Source: Flavobacteriaceae bacterium MAR_2009_75
GTDB lineage: Bacteria > Bacteroidota > Bacteroidia > Flavobacteriales > Flavobacteriaceae
Direction of reading: 5' to 3'
Length of the DNA stretch: 64,000 nt
NCBI GenBank assembly: GCA_002813285.1
Contig: PHTZ01000001.1
Coordinates: 3,905,501 to 3,969,500, forward strand
Each line of letters starts with the position of its first letter. The first letter of the stretch is position 1. Both the position numbers and the translations under genes were made by a program. A model generated the notes under the pieces. It was not told the origin of the DNA and searched no databases. It was given only the letters and a program-made list of their open reading frames with translations. This document shows positions 55,889 through 64,000 of this stretch, piece after piece.

Positions 55889-56385
55889 TATTGAGTTTTG
55901 GTCATTTTCAATTAAATCTCGTTCCCGACCTAACTACGGCCGAAATAGGATTATCCTTGCTTTTGTATATATTGGCAGGGGCTAGAGAAGAATTAGTTTT
56001 TCGCTCCTACTCTTTGAGAAGCTTAAGTTACTCCCTGACACCCCTTATGGCTTTGATCATTATGACCGCAATCTTTATTGTCGAACATCTGGTCGGTGGA
56101 ATGACATGGCAAAACGGAATACTAGGTGCTGGTACGGGAGCTGTATTATTTGGTCTGGCGGCCCTAAAGACAAAAGGATTGGCCTTGCCCTTAGGACTTC
56201 ATATCGCATGGAACTTTGGACAATGGTCATTAGGGTTTAAGGGAACATCGGGCATATGGGAAGCTATAGTTGAAGAGGGACATGAGGCGCATGTTCAAAA
56301 TATTGGTATGGGTGCTTATCTATTTGTGATGGGCCTAGCTATTACGGGAGTCTGTATTTTCTATAAAAAGGAAAAGTTATTTTAG
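55889..56385 (+). pseudogene. CPBP intramembrane protease, 3' part (split by IS3)
   Basis: The C-terminal 165 codons of the split CPBP protease, with the active-site motif GAREELVFRSYSLR (EExxxR) and HIAWNFGQWS, and membrane segments around the motifs. CPBP proteins cleave membrane substrates or process bacteriocin-type peptides. The segment is intact but separated from its start by the IS3 element, so it is not expected to be made in native form. Confidence 0.9.
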
Positions 56386-56963
56386 ACGGCAATACTACGG
56401 CTAATGTGGCTATAACAAATGAGCGGAAAGAACAAAATTGGTTACACGCACTGCTTTATACACAAGGATAAATTTTGTTTAGACCCTAAAATCGAACCTT
56501 TTTTTGGGACAGCATAAATTCTCCCTAACTTTATTTTTAGATTGAAAGTTCAAAAAAACGATTGATTAAATTCATATCGATTCATACTGTTATGGTACCC
56601 TTTTCTTATATTTATAATTCGAAAGCGTCAAAACGCTGAGGCACATGTCCTTACACGTGTCTTATTTTAGAAAAAATATTGTAATATACTGATTTACAAA
56701 TGAGTGTGGCTAACGGTTCTAACTCTGCCACCCCGACTTAACTATTTTCATATAGTTGCATGACGTTGCAAATCACCTGATTTGCAACGTTTTAAGTTTT
56801 TAGGGGTACCAGATGAAACCTCATGAAACTACCTGAAAACACCGCTCTGGTGTCCATAAAGGGATTTTGAAACCACCGTATTTTTTGTACATTGAAGTAG
56901 CTTTAGTAGGTATTTGACCCTGTGTTTTTTACCATTTTATTTACTAATTTAAAGCTATGTAAT
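56386..56963. other. Gene-free region before the integrase, possible attachment site
   Basis: No gene and no complete tRNA are visible. A stretch near 56700-56750 (GGTTCTAACTC) looks superficially like a tRNA T-arm but does not pair properly. A strong hairpin terminator lies at 56763-56790. The attachment site of the integrase should be in or near this region, but I could not identify the core by eye. Confidence 0.5.
56763..56794 (+). terminator. Strong hairpin terminator before the integrase
   Basis: A perfect 13-bp inverted repeat (ACGTTGCAAATCA at 56763-56775, TGATTTGCAACGT at 56778-56790) with a 2-base loop, followed by T-rich sequence. It is 370 bases beyond the CPBP stop, so it may end an unannotated small transcript rather than that gene. 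Confidence 0.75.
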
Positions 56964-58217
56964 ATGTTGGAAAACAGTAGATTATCAGTCGTATTCGTCA
57001 CTCGAAAACTCAATTTGGAAGCAGGAAACATCAGGCTCTATGCAAGGGTCACTGTAGACGGCAAAAGAGCCGAATTCAGTTTAAATCGGGAATTGCAGGT
57101 GTCACTTTGGGACGAAAAACGCAAAAGAGGCAAGGGATTTTCAAAGTATATTATCTCCTTAAACAAGTATTTAGACCAAGTTTTTACTGGACTACATGAG
57201 GCGCATCGGCAACTTTTGCAAGAGGAAGTTGACATTACTTCTGCCGGAATAAAAGCTCGATATTTAGGGGAAGATGAAAAAGGCAAGACACTACTAGATT
57301 TGATTACCTATCACAATACTGCTATGCTCACCGTGCTAAGAAAAGGTACGATGAAAAACTACTATACTACGGAACGCTGTATTAAGGAATTCTTTGAAGA
57401 AATGGGTGTTGAAGATATTCCGCTCAAAAAACTGAACTACGCTTTTATCGTTGATTTCGAACAGTACATTAGAAAGTATAAACCTGTTACAAGAATGGGT
57501 TGTGCCAATAACGGTACCATGAAGCATATGGAACGCCTAAAAAAGATGTCAAGATTAGCTGTAAAATTGGAATGGTTGGAAAAAGACCCCTTCATCAATT
57601 TCAAGCTGCGATTTGAAAAAACGGAACGCCAGTTCTTGACGGAACCAGAGCTTCAGCGCATTGAAGAAACTATCTTTAAAGTACTAAGCACCCAACATAT
57701 AAAAGACTTGTTTGTTTTTGCCTGTTATACAGGGCTGTCTTTTATCGATGTGCAAGAGTTAAAAGCCGACCATTTGGTAAAGGGTAGGGACGGTAACGAT
57801 TGGTTATATACCAAAAGAACAAAGACTGACGAACCTTTAAAAATTCCCTTGTTGCCAAAAGCCAAGGAAATTATTGACAAATATAAAGACGACCCTGATT
57901 TGTTTGAAAATGGAAGATTGCTGCCCATGTACAGCAACCCTATGATTAACCGGACTTTAAAAGATATTGCAAAAGTGTGTGGAATTCGTAAAAAGGTAAC
58001 TTTTCATGTGGCGAGGCATACGTTCGCAACCGCCATAACACTTTCAAATGGAGTGCCTATTGAAACTGTTTCTAAACTTTTGGGCCATACTAAACTTTCG
58101 ACTACTCAAATTTATGCTAGGGTGGTGGAGAAGAAGGTAGGCGAGGATATGCAGAATTTGATGGCTATTATGAAAATAAAAAAGAACAATTATGAAGGTT
58201 CTAAAGTCACACTTTAA
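56964..58217 (+). CDS. Tyrosine recombinase (IntDOT-like integrase)
   Basis: A 417-residue tyrosine-recombinase integrase from the ATG at 56964 (a GTG at 56922 is less likely). It has an arm-binding N-terminus (KLNLEAGNIRLYARV), a core-binding domain, and the catalytic domain with HVARHTFATAITL (HxxR), LLGHTKLSTTQIYARV (His and the nucleophilic Tyr). The first catalytic arginine position is Ser259 (TGLSFID), the same substitution as in the CTnDOT integrase. It would integrate and excise the mobile element. Its location next to a gene-free stretch fits an element end. Confidence 0.9.
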   Translation: MLENSRLSVVFVTRKLNLEAGNIRLYARVTVDGKRAEFSLNRELQVSLWDEKRKRGKGFSKYIISLNKYLDQVFTGLHEAHRQLLQEEVDITSAGIKARYLGEDEKGKTLLDLITYHNTAMLTVLRKGTMKNYYTTERCIKEFFEEMGVEDIPLKKLNYAFIVDFEQYIRKYKPVTRMGCANNGTMKHMERLKKMSRLAVKLEWLEKDPFINFKLRFEKTERQFLTEPELQRIEETIFKVLSTQHIKDLFVFACYTGLSFIDVQELKADHLVKGRDGNDWLYTKRTKTDEPLKIPLLPKAKEIIDKYKDDPDLFENGRLLPMYSNPMINRTLKDIAKVCGIRKKVTFHVARHTFATAITLSNGVPIETVSKLLGHTKLSTTQIYARVVEKKVGEDMQNLMAIMKIKKNNYEGSKVTL

Positions 58218-58253
58218 ATTTTAGTAAAAAGGTTTCTTCTTAAAGTTTAATTT

Positions 58254-58293
58254 AACATTCAAAATATTGTTGAAAAATATTGTATTGAATGTT
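58254..58293. promoter_or_regulatory. Inverted repeat upstream of the Sau3AI-like methyltransferase
   Basis: AACATTCAA (58254-58262) and TTGAATGTT (58285-58293) are perfect 9-bp arms with AATATT copies just inside. It could be the integrase terminator or an operator for the methyltransferase, whose gene starts 76 bases on. Confidence 0.5.
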
Positions 58294-58368
58294 GGCTAAA
58301 AATTCTTGATTAAAATTGAAAACTGATAATTTCGGAGTTCGAGGATATTAATGAAATAATTAAAAAAT

Positions 58369-59652
58369 ATGCCGATAAAAGTTGTGGAACTTTTTGCAGG
58401 AGTGGGAGGATTTAGAATAGGTCTTGAAGGTTATCCAAAAAGGGAAGATTCGAATTATGAGGTGGTTTGGAGCAATCAATGGGAGCCAAGTACTAAAACT
58501 CAGCATGCTAATATGGTATATGAGGAACGTTGGCCAAATGCTAATCATTGCGGAGAAAATATTGAAGAAGTAATTGAAAATGACTTTGAAATTATTCCGG
58601 ATCATGATTTATTAGTTGGTGGATTTCCTTGTCAGGATTATTCCGTTGCTACAACACTTAGAAACTCTAAAGGGCTTATTGGAAAAAAAGGCGTTCTTTG
58701 GTGGAGTATTGAGGCCATTCTACGAAGAAAAGAAATCAAGCCCAAATATTTATTACTAGAGAATGTAGATAGATTACTGAAGTCTCCTTCTAAGCAAAGA
58801 GGAAGAGACTTCGCGGTAATGCTCGCATCTTTAAATAATCTTGGGTATGCGGTAGAATGGCGAGTAATTAATGCCGCCGAATACGGAATGCCACAAAGAA
58901 GACGTAGAATCTTTTTTACAGCCTACCATCATAGTACGGAGATTTATAGACGATTGAAACAAACTAATTCAAAAGAAGATTGGTTAGATTCTGACGGGGT
59001 TTTTGCTAAATCATTTCCAATAAGGGAAATAACAGAAAAAATTACAACAGGTAAAATAGGAAAAGATTTAATCAAGGTTTCAAATAAATTCAACCTAAAT
59101 GAGAAGCTGAGTCCATTTAAAAATTGTGGGTTAATGATTGATGGTAGTTATCATACGACAAAAGTATATCCATCTTATAATGGGCCTTTCAAAACCTTAG
59201 GTGATGTTCTCATAGATTTTAAGGACGTTCCACAAGAGTATTTTATAACTCAAGAAGATGTGGATAAGGAGAAAGGTTGGAAATATCTCAAGGGTTCAAA
59301 GAATGAGCCAAGATATAATAAGGCATTAGATTATTACTATAATTATACTGAGGGAAGTATGGTTTTTCCTGATGCTTTAGACAATGCATCTCGTACTATT
59401 ATTACTGGTGAAGGAGGAAAATCTCCTTCGAGATTTAAACATGTTATAGAACAAAGCGGAAGATTACGAAGACTTACTCCATTAGAACTAGAAAGATTAA
59501 ACACATTTCCTGACAATCACACAAAACATCCTGAAATTACAGATACCAAAAGAGCATTTTTTATGGGAAATGCACTAGTCGTACAAGTGATTGAGCGAAT
59601 TGGAAAACAGTTATATAATCAAATTAATTTACCGGTAGAAGAACTTGTCTAA
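58369..59652 (+). CDS. DNA (cytosine-5-)-methyltransferase
   Basis: A 427-residue C5-cytosine methyltransferase. Motif I is ELFAGVGGFRIGL, motif IV is GGFPCQDYS with catalytic Cys88, motif VI is LLENVDRLL, and motif VIII is YGMPQRRRRIFF; the C-terminal GNALVVQVIERIG is motif X. It methylates cytosine in a sequence protected from the partner nuclease. The nuclease is Sau3AI-like, so the site may be GATC, but this is inference. It overlaps the nuclease gene by eight bases, typical of a coupled restriction-modification pair. Confidence 0.93.
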   Translation: MPIKVVELFAGVGGFRIGLEGYPKREDSNYEVVWSNQWEPSTKTQHANMVYEERWPNANHCGENIEEVIENDFEIIPDHDLLVGGFPCQDYSVATTLRNSKGLIGKKGVLWWSIEAILRRKEIKPKYLLLENVDRLLKSPSKQRGRDFAVMLASLNNLGYAVEWRVINAAEYGMPQRRRRIFFTAYHHSTEIYRRLKQTNSKEDWLDSDGVFAKSFPIREITEKITTGKIGKDLIKVSNKFNLNEKLSPFKNCGLMIDGSYHTTKVYPSYNGPFKTLGDVLIDFKDVPQEYFITQEDVDKEKGWKYLKGSKNEPRYNKALDYYYNYTEGSMVFPDALDNASRTIITGEGGKSPSRFKHVIEQSGRLRRLTPLELERLNTFPDNHTKHPEITDTKRAFFMGNALVVQVIERIGKQLYNQINLPVEELV

Positions 59653-61081
59653 TAATCTTCCATATGACCTTGAAGACCCAATTTCTATAAAAGCTTATGC
59701 AAAGCATCTAGAAAACAAAAGCCTACGACAACTTTTTGGAGACGACCTGCAAAACAACTATTCTGGCAAAGGAAAACTTGGCCAACTTCTTGAAGAACTA
59801 TATTTTAATTATAAACCAAATTCTAATTCAGAGCCTGACTTCGTAGAAGCTGGACTTGAATTAAAGACTACACCATTAAAGAAGATTTCTAAGGGCCTTG
59901 TTTCAAAAGAGAGGCTGGTTTTCAATATTATCAATTTCGAAGAGGAATATAAGTTCTCTTTTGAAAACAGTAGTTTCTGGAAGAAAAATAAACTACTCCT
60001 TTTGATTTTTTATCTGCACGAAAAAGAGAAATTGGATATTGATTATGTTTTTAAAATAGTTAGACTATGGCGTTTCCCCGCAACCGATTTAAAAATAATA
60101 ATTGATGATTGGAAAACTATAGTTGCCAAAATCAAGGCGGGAAAAGCACACGAAATATCAGAAGGCGATACTTTATATCTTGGAGCCTGTACTAAAGGTT
60201 CTACAGCCGAAAAATCGAAACGAAAACAACCTTTTTCTAAAATACTGGCTCCGCAAAGAGCATTCTCTCTTAAATCTAAGTACCTAAATTTTATTATAGA
60301 ACGAAGTTTTAATGGTGATTTTGAACTGCCTCCCGTAAACGAAGGATATATTAAAGTTTTAGAAAATCAAAATGATTTACTCAAAAATGATTATGACGAC
60401 CTGGTAATTCTCTCAGATAGTCATGAAGCGGTAATTAAGGATGTCTCAGAATATCAAAAGGGTCAAACATTCGAAGATGTAATCGTTGAAAAATTTGAAA
60501 ACTACTACGGGTATTCTGAGCAAGAAATAGTCTATTCATTTGGTCTCGATGTAAATCTAAAAGCGAAAAACAAGAATTATATTTTGGCACGGGCTATTTT
60601 AGGAGTTACGAAACAAAAGATTGAAGAATTTGAAAAAGCCGAAATCCAGTTGAAAACAATTAAGTTGGCAGAAAACGGTGTTCTCAAAGAGAGCATGTCC
60701 TTTGCTCAAATTAAATTTCTTGAAATAATCAATGAGGAATGGGAGGAGTCGTATTTGTACACTACATTGACAAAGAGATTTTTCTTTGTGATTTTTAAGA
60801 AAGATAGGCACCAAGTTTCTCGATTACACAAGGTCAAATTTTGGACGATGCCTTATTCTGACTTAATAGTGGCTGAAGAGTTTTGGAAAAATACAAAGGA
60901 AAAAATTAGTCAAGGAGAATATAATCAGTTTTGGAAACTGAAGGACCATAATGTTTTCCATGTAAGACCGAAAGGAGTTAATTCCTATGATTTGATGGAA
61001 ACACCTCAAGGGACCATGGAGAAAAAGAAATCATATTGGCTTAATAGTAGATATATATTAAAACAAATATCCAATGATTAA
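59645..61081 (+). CDS. Sau3AI/MutH-like restriction endonuclease
   Basis: A 478-residue type II nuclease. The N-terminal MutH-like domain carries the active-site residues Glu50/51 (GKLGQLLEELYF), Asp65 and Glu72-x-Lys74 (SEPDFVEAGLELKTTP). A second, similar but degenerate domain follows (about residues 275-400: GQTFEDVIVEKFENYYG; KAEIQLKTIKL), the Sau3AI arrangement in which the second domain is an allosteric DNA binder. Translation starts at TTG 59645, inside the methyltransferase end; no in-frame ATG is available nearby, which may keep nuclease levels low. It should cut unmethylated target DNA. Confidence 0.87.
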   Translation: MSNNLPYDLEDPISIKAYAKHLENKSLRQLFGDDLQNNYSGKGKLGQLLEELYFNYKPNSNSEPDFVEAGLELKTTPLKKISKGLVSKERLVFNIINFEEEYKFSFENSSFWKKNKLLLLIFYLHEKEKLDIDYVFKIVRLWRFPATDLKIIIDDWKTIVAKIKAGKAHEISEGDTLYLGACTKGSTAEKSKRKQPFSKILAPQRAFSLKSKYLNFIIERSFNGDFELPPVNEGYIKVLENQNDLLKNDYDDLVILSDSHEAVIKDVSEYQKGQTFEDVIVEKFENYYGYSEQEIVYSFGLDVNLKAKNKNYILARAILGVTKQKIEEFEKAEIQLKTIKLAENGVLKESMSFAQIKFLEIINEEWEESYLYTTLTKRFFFVIFKKDRHQVSRLHKVKFWTMPYSDLIVAEEFWKNTKEKISQGEYNQFWKLKDHNVFHVRPKGVNSYDLMETPQGTMEKKKSYWLNSRYILKQISND

Positions 61082-61240
61082 TCCTTTTTGCAAAAAACGG
61101 GCATAGTATACCACCTTCGGCGGGTCAAACTGAGCCACCCGCGGCGGACCAAAGTGAGCATAGTGGGGCGGATGAAAGTGAGCCACTAAAAAGATCGATT
61201 CTATTTGAGTGTTGCGATGGTTTCTTTTGTAAAAAAGACC

Positions 61241-62785
61241 ATGGCGAACAAACAGATAGATATGGGAAAGGCAAAAAGGATTTACAAATTGTACGGCGAG
61301 GGTGCCAGCAAACGACGCATCAGCAAGGAACTGGGCATCTCCCGCAACACGGTGGCCAAGTACATCGAGTTCTTCAAGTGTTACAGGCTGACGCCCTACG
61401 AGGTCTCGGAGATGACCCTGGAAGAAATCCACAGGCTCTTCAAGGCTGACCAAAAGCCCAAGAGCGAACAGCTGATGACCTTAGAGCGGTACTTCCCCTA
61501 TTTTGACAAGGAACTCCGCAAAACGGGGGTCACGCGCCAGTTGCTCTGGGAAGAGTATTATGCGAAGCACCCGGACGGGTTCAAGCTCTCCCAGTTCAGG
61601 TACTGGTACCGTGAATGGACCAAGGAGACCTCCCCTGTGATGCACTTCACCCATAAGGCGGGCGACAAGCTCTTCATCGATTTTACGGGCAAAAAGCTTC
61701 ATATAACGGATAAATATACGGGGGAGATCCAAGAGCTCGAGGTATACCTGTGCGTACTGGGCAGCAGCCATTATACCTACGTGGAGGCCTGTCGGAGCCA
61801 AAAACTGGAGGACTTCATGCGATGTACCGAGAACGCACTGTGGTTCTATGGCGGGGTCCCCCGTGCCCTGGTGACCGACAACCTGAAGTCCGCCGTTACC
61901 AAGAGCAGCAGCTACGAGCCGAAGGTCAACGAGGCCTTTGCCGATTTTGCGGATCATTACGATACCGCCGTGCTGCCGACAAGGGCCTACAGGCCAAGGG
62001 ACAAGGCCATCGTGGAGAACGCGGTGCGCATTGTCTATACCAGGGTGTTCGCCCCCTTGCGCAACAGCACCTTCCATAGTGTGGGCGAGATCAACTGGGC
62101 CATCCTGGAACTGCTAAGGGTTCATAACAACGTTTCCTTCAGGGGAAGGGAATACTCCAGGTGTTCCCTGTTCCGGGAAGTGGAGGTGCCGGAGCTCGGT
62201 CCCCTCCCCTTGAAACGGTATGAGATAAGATCTTATGCAGAGGGCACGGTCCACAAGAACAGCCATATCTACCTTGGCAGGGACAAGCACTACTACAGTG
62301 TTCCATACAGGCACATCGGCAAGCAGGTGAATATCGTCTACACGGACAGCTTCGTGGAGATATACCACAGGCATGAACGTTTGGCCGTCCATGAAAGGAA
62401 GAGGCAACGGTACGGCTACACCACCGCAGCGGAACATATGCCCTCCCACCACAGGTTCGTCAGCGAATGGAGCAGTGAGAAGTTCATCTCCTGGGCCGCC
62501 AACATCGGCGAGAACTGCAAGGGGTACATCATCGGGATACTCGACAAGAAACAACATCCGGAACAATCCTACAAGTCCTGCATGGGCATACTGCACCTGG
62601 CCAAGAAGGTCGGCAACCAACGGCTGGACAATGCCTGCAGGCGGGCATCGGACTATGGAGCCTATAATTACAGCATGGTGGAGCGGATACTGAAAAAAGG
62701 GTGGGATACCCTGGAGGACGACCCGGAGGATACCTCCGAGGTCCCGGACCACGATAACATCAGGGGAGGAAACTATTATAAATGA
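61241..62785 (+). CDS. istA: IS21 transposase IstA
   Basis: A 514-residue DDE transposase from the ATG at 61241. It has an N-terminal helix-turn-helix (GASKRRISKELGISRNTVAKYI) and the rve core: Asp in LFIDFTGKKL, Asp in ALVTDNLKSAV and Glu in KAIVENAVRIVY. The C-terminal beta barrel follows (IYLGRDKHYYSVP). It is uninterrupted. The stop overlaps the istB start (ATGA). Confidence 0.95.
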   Translation: MANKQIDMGKAKRIYKLYGEGASKRRISKELGISRNTVAKYIEFFKCYRLTPYEVSEMTLEEIHRLFKADQKPKSEQLMTLERYFPYFDKELRKTGVTRQLLWEEYYAKHPDGFKLSQFRYWYREWTKETSPVMHFTHKAGDKLFIDFTGKKLHITDKYTGEIQELEVYLCVLGSSHYTYVEACRSQKLEDFMRCTENALWFYGGVPRALVTDNLKSAVTKSSSYEPKVNEAFADFADHYDTAVLPTRAYRPRDKAIVENAVRIVYTRVFAPLRNSTFHSVGEINWAILELLRVHNNVSFRGREYSRCSLFREVEVPELGPLPLKRYEIRSYAEGTVHKNSHIYLGRDKHYYSVPYRHIGKQVNIVYTDSFVEIYHRHERLAVHERKRQRYGYTTAAEHMPSHHRFVSEWSSEKFISWAANIGENCKGYIIGILDKKQHPEQSYKSCMGILHLAKKVGNQRLDNACRRASDYGAYNYSMVERILKKGWDTLEDDPEDTSEVPDHDNIRGGNYYK

Positions 62786-63537
62786 CAAACATTAAAACAG
62801 ACAACATGAACACAAAGACAATGGAACAGATGAAACAGCTCAGGCTCCACGGGATGCTCAGGGCCTTTGACACCAGCCTCTCGCCCGAGAGCATGGACTA
62901 TACCAACGATGAACTGGTGGCCTATCTGGTACAGTCCGAATGGGACGATAGGCACAACCGCAAGATCGAGCGCCTGACAAAGGCCGCAAGGTTCAGGTAC
63001 GGTGCCGTTATGGAGGCAATCGATTACGGCCCCGGAAGGAACATAGACAGGAACAGGATACAACGCTACGCCTCCTGCGGATTTATACGCAAGGGTGAAA
63101 ATATGCTTGTCACGGGGAGCACCGGGGTCGGCAAGAGCTATCTGGCCTCCGCCATCGGGCACCAGGCCTGCTCAATGGGGTACAGGACCATGTACTTCAA
63201 CACGGCCAAGCTCTTTACCCTGCTCAAAACGTCAAAGGCGGACGGGTCTTATCTAAAATTCATTGGAAAGCTTGAAAAACAGGACCTGCTCATACTCGAT
63301 GACTTTGGCCTAAAACCGTTGGACAACATCAACAGGCACTCTTTGATGGAGATCATAGAGGACAGGCACGGCAAAAGGTCCACCATCATAGCCTCACAAC
63401 TGCCCGTGGAGGCATGGCACGATGTCATCGGGGAAAAAACAATCGCCGATGCCATCCTTGACCGTTTGGTTCACTCGGCCCATAGGATCGACATAAAAGG
63501 GGAATCAATGAGAAAAAAAATTAAAAATAAACGTTAA
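62782..63537 (+). CDS. istB: IS21 ATPase helper IstB
   Basis: A 251-residue AAA+ ATPase. Walker A is GSTGVGKS around residues 112-119, Walker B is LLILDDFGL, and sensor segments follow (STIIASQLPVEAWHD). It assembles on DNA and activates IstA. Full length and overlapping istA, so the element looks functional. Confidence 0.95.
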   Translation: MTNIKTDNMNTKTMEQMKQLRLHGMLRAFDTSLSPESMDYTNDELVAYLVQSEWDDRHNRKIERLTKAARFRYGAVMEAIDYGPGRNIDRNRIQRYASCGFIRKGENMLVTGSTGVGKSYLASAIGHQACSMGYRTMYFNTAKLFTLLKTSKADGSYLKFIGKLEKQDLLILDDFGLKPLDNINRHSLMEIIEDRHGKRSTIIASQLPVEAWHDVIGEKTIADAILDRLVHSAHRIDIKGESMRKKIKNKR

Positions 63538-63612
63538 CTTCAGCACCAAAATGAGTCGATCTTGTGCACTTGATTTGCACTGCTCACTTTCATCCGCCGA
63601 AGGTGGTATACA

Positions 63613-64000
63613 TTGACCGCCCTATCCACTTTTACCAGAATAATTGCAGATTGGGAAATATCAATTAAGGATAACAGTGTTGTGGGACGAAATAAGTCTA
63701 ACCCTAACAAATTGAATTATTTGAAAGATGATAGAACTTGTAAAATAATCGGATGTGGGAATCAAATTAATGTGAGAAGGACTTCCGGTTTATGTAACAA
63801 TCATCTTAATCATGAACATGATTTGTTATTAGAATTAAAATATAATGGAGTAATTAAAGGAGCTCCTACACACAAAGAAATAATTGATGCACTCGTTAAA
63901 TGGTCAATTACCAGAAACTATAATTTAATACCCCTATTCTCAAGCTTGTCATTTAATGTCTTGGGTAATATCCCTGATGTGACAACATTAGCAGAAAAAG
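63613..64000 (+). CDS. Partial ORF with a zinc-finger-like motif, runs off the window
   Basis: An open frame from just after the IS21 right end to the window edge, at least 129 codons, with no stop. It includes CKIIGCGNQINV and GLCNNHLNH, a C-x4-C...C-x2-H arrangement like short zinc fingers found in recombinase- and phage-related proteins. The first codon available after the insertion is TTG at 63613; the true start may have been to the left and removed by the insertion. No further domain recognised. Confidence 0.55.
   Translation, partial: MTALSTFTRIIADWEISIKDNSVVGRNKSNPNKLNYLKDDRTCKIIGCGNQINVRRTSGLCNNHLNHEHDLLLELKYNGVIKGAPTHKEIIDALVKWSITRNYNLIPLFSSLSFNVLGNIPDVTTLAEK

Larger units (their letters stand above)
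61106..63611 (+). mobile_element. IS21-family insertion sequence, about 2.5 kb
   Basis: It carries istA and istB with a 4-base overlap. The ends are inverted repeats: TATACCACCTTCGGCGG at 61107-61123 and its complement at 63595-63611. Three repeats of a CGGCGG...GTGAGC unit lie inside the left end at about 61118-61187, as expected for IS21 transposase-binding sites. The base composition is much more GC-rich than the surroundings. No matching target duplication is visible in the flanks. Confidence 0.93.

Noticed and set aside
56700-56750. tRNA-like T-arm word GGTTCTAACTC
   Set aside because: The flanking bases do not form the T-stem or an acceptor stem, and no cloverleaf can be built.
61481-63162. 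Long minus-strand ORFs opposite istA and istB
   Set aside because: They are by-products of the high GC of the IS21 genes; no domains, and the plus-strand genes are clearly real.

Overview
The window comes from a marine-type Flavobacteriaceae (Bacteroidota) chromosome. The evidence is a SusC/SusD pair, several formylglycine sulfatases, a very large secreted protein with a type IX secretion sorting tail, lipoproteins with Bacteroidota-style signals, 7TM-AraC regulators, TAnnTTTG-like promoter logic and AT-rich host DNA. No tRNA, rRNA or CRISPR was recognised.

Region 1 (1-33.1 kb) is a polysaccharide-utilisation and sulfatase locus. It holds an edge-truncated AraC gene, a FucP-like permease broken by one in-frame TAG, an esterase, a 1952-residue type IX cargo protein, a GH43-like enzyme, a sulfatase with three in-frame stops, a nucleoside hydrolase plus NCS1 nucleobase permease cluster, an intact sulfatase overlapping a mutarotase-fold lipoprotein, SusD/SusC, and a divergent four-gene run (ADP-ribosylglycohydrolase fold protein, clan GH-A-like glycosidase, two sulfatases). 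A 7TM-AraC regulator and a GH92 alpha-mannosidase follow. The likely logic is surface binding and import by SusCD, desulfation and glycosidic cleavage by lipoproteins and periplasmic enzymes, and uptake of monomers by permeases. Several genes here carry nonsense mutations, so part of the locus looks to be decaying.

Region 2 (33.1-39.8 kb) is ordinary accessory chromosome: a chimeric remnant made of two unrelated gene ends, an NmrA-like reductase, two AraC regulators, a beta-lactamase-fold hydrolase, an S41 peptidase and a probable outer-membrane protein.

Region 3 (about 40.2-58.2 kb) is a mobile element: a PLD-like membrane protein, a TraG-type coupling protein, a relaxase and accessory mobilisation protein, RadC-like protein, SSB and small proteins on the minus strand. 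On the plus strand are a serine recombinase, a three-gene MmeI/YeeA-like methyltransferase - helicase - GIY-YIG defence cassette, a HEPN-type protein, a CPBP protease gene split by an IS3 element, and an IntDOT-like tyrosine recombinase. No mating-pore genes are present, so it looks mobilisable rather than self-conjugative.

Region 4 (58.3-64 kb) has a Sau3AI-like restriction-modification pair, a GC-rich IS21 element (istA/istB), and a partial zinc-finger-like ORF running off the window. The two restriction systems flank the integrase, forming a small defence island. The best candidates for something less described are the YeeABC-like cassette joined directly to a serine recombinase with a zinc tail and followed by a HEPN protein, and the ADP-ribosylglycohydrolase-fold protein heading the sulfatase operon.
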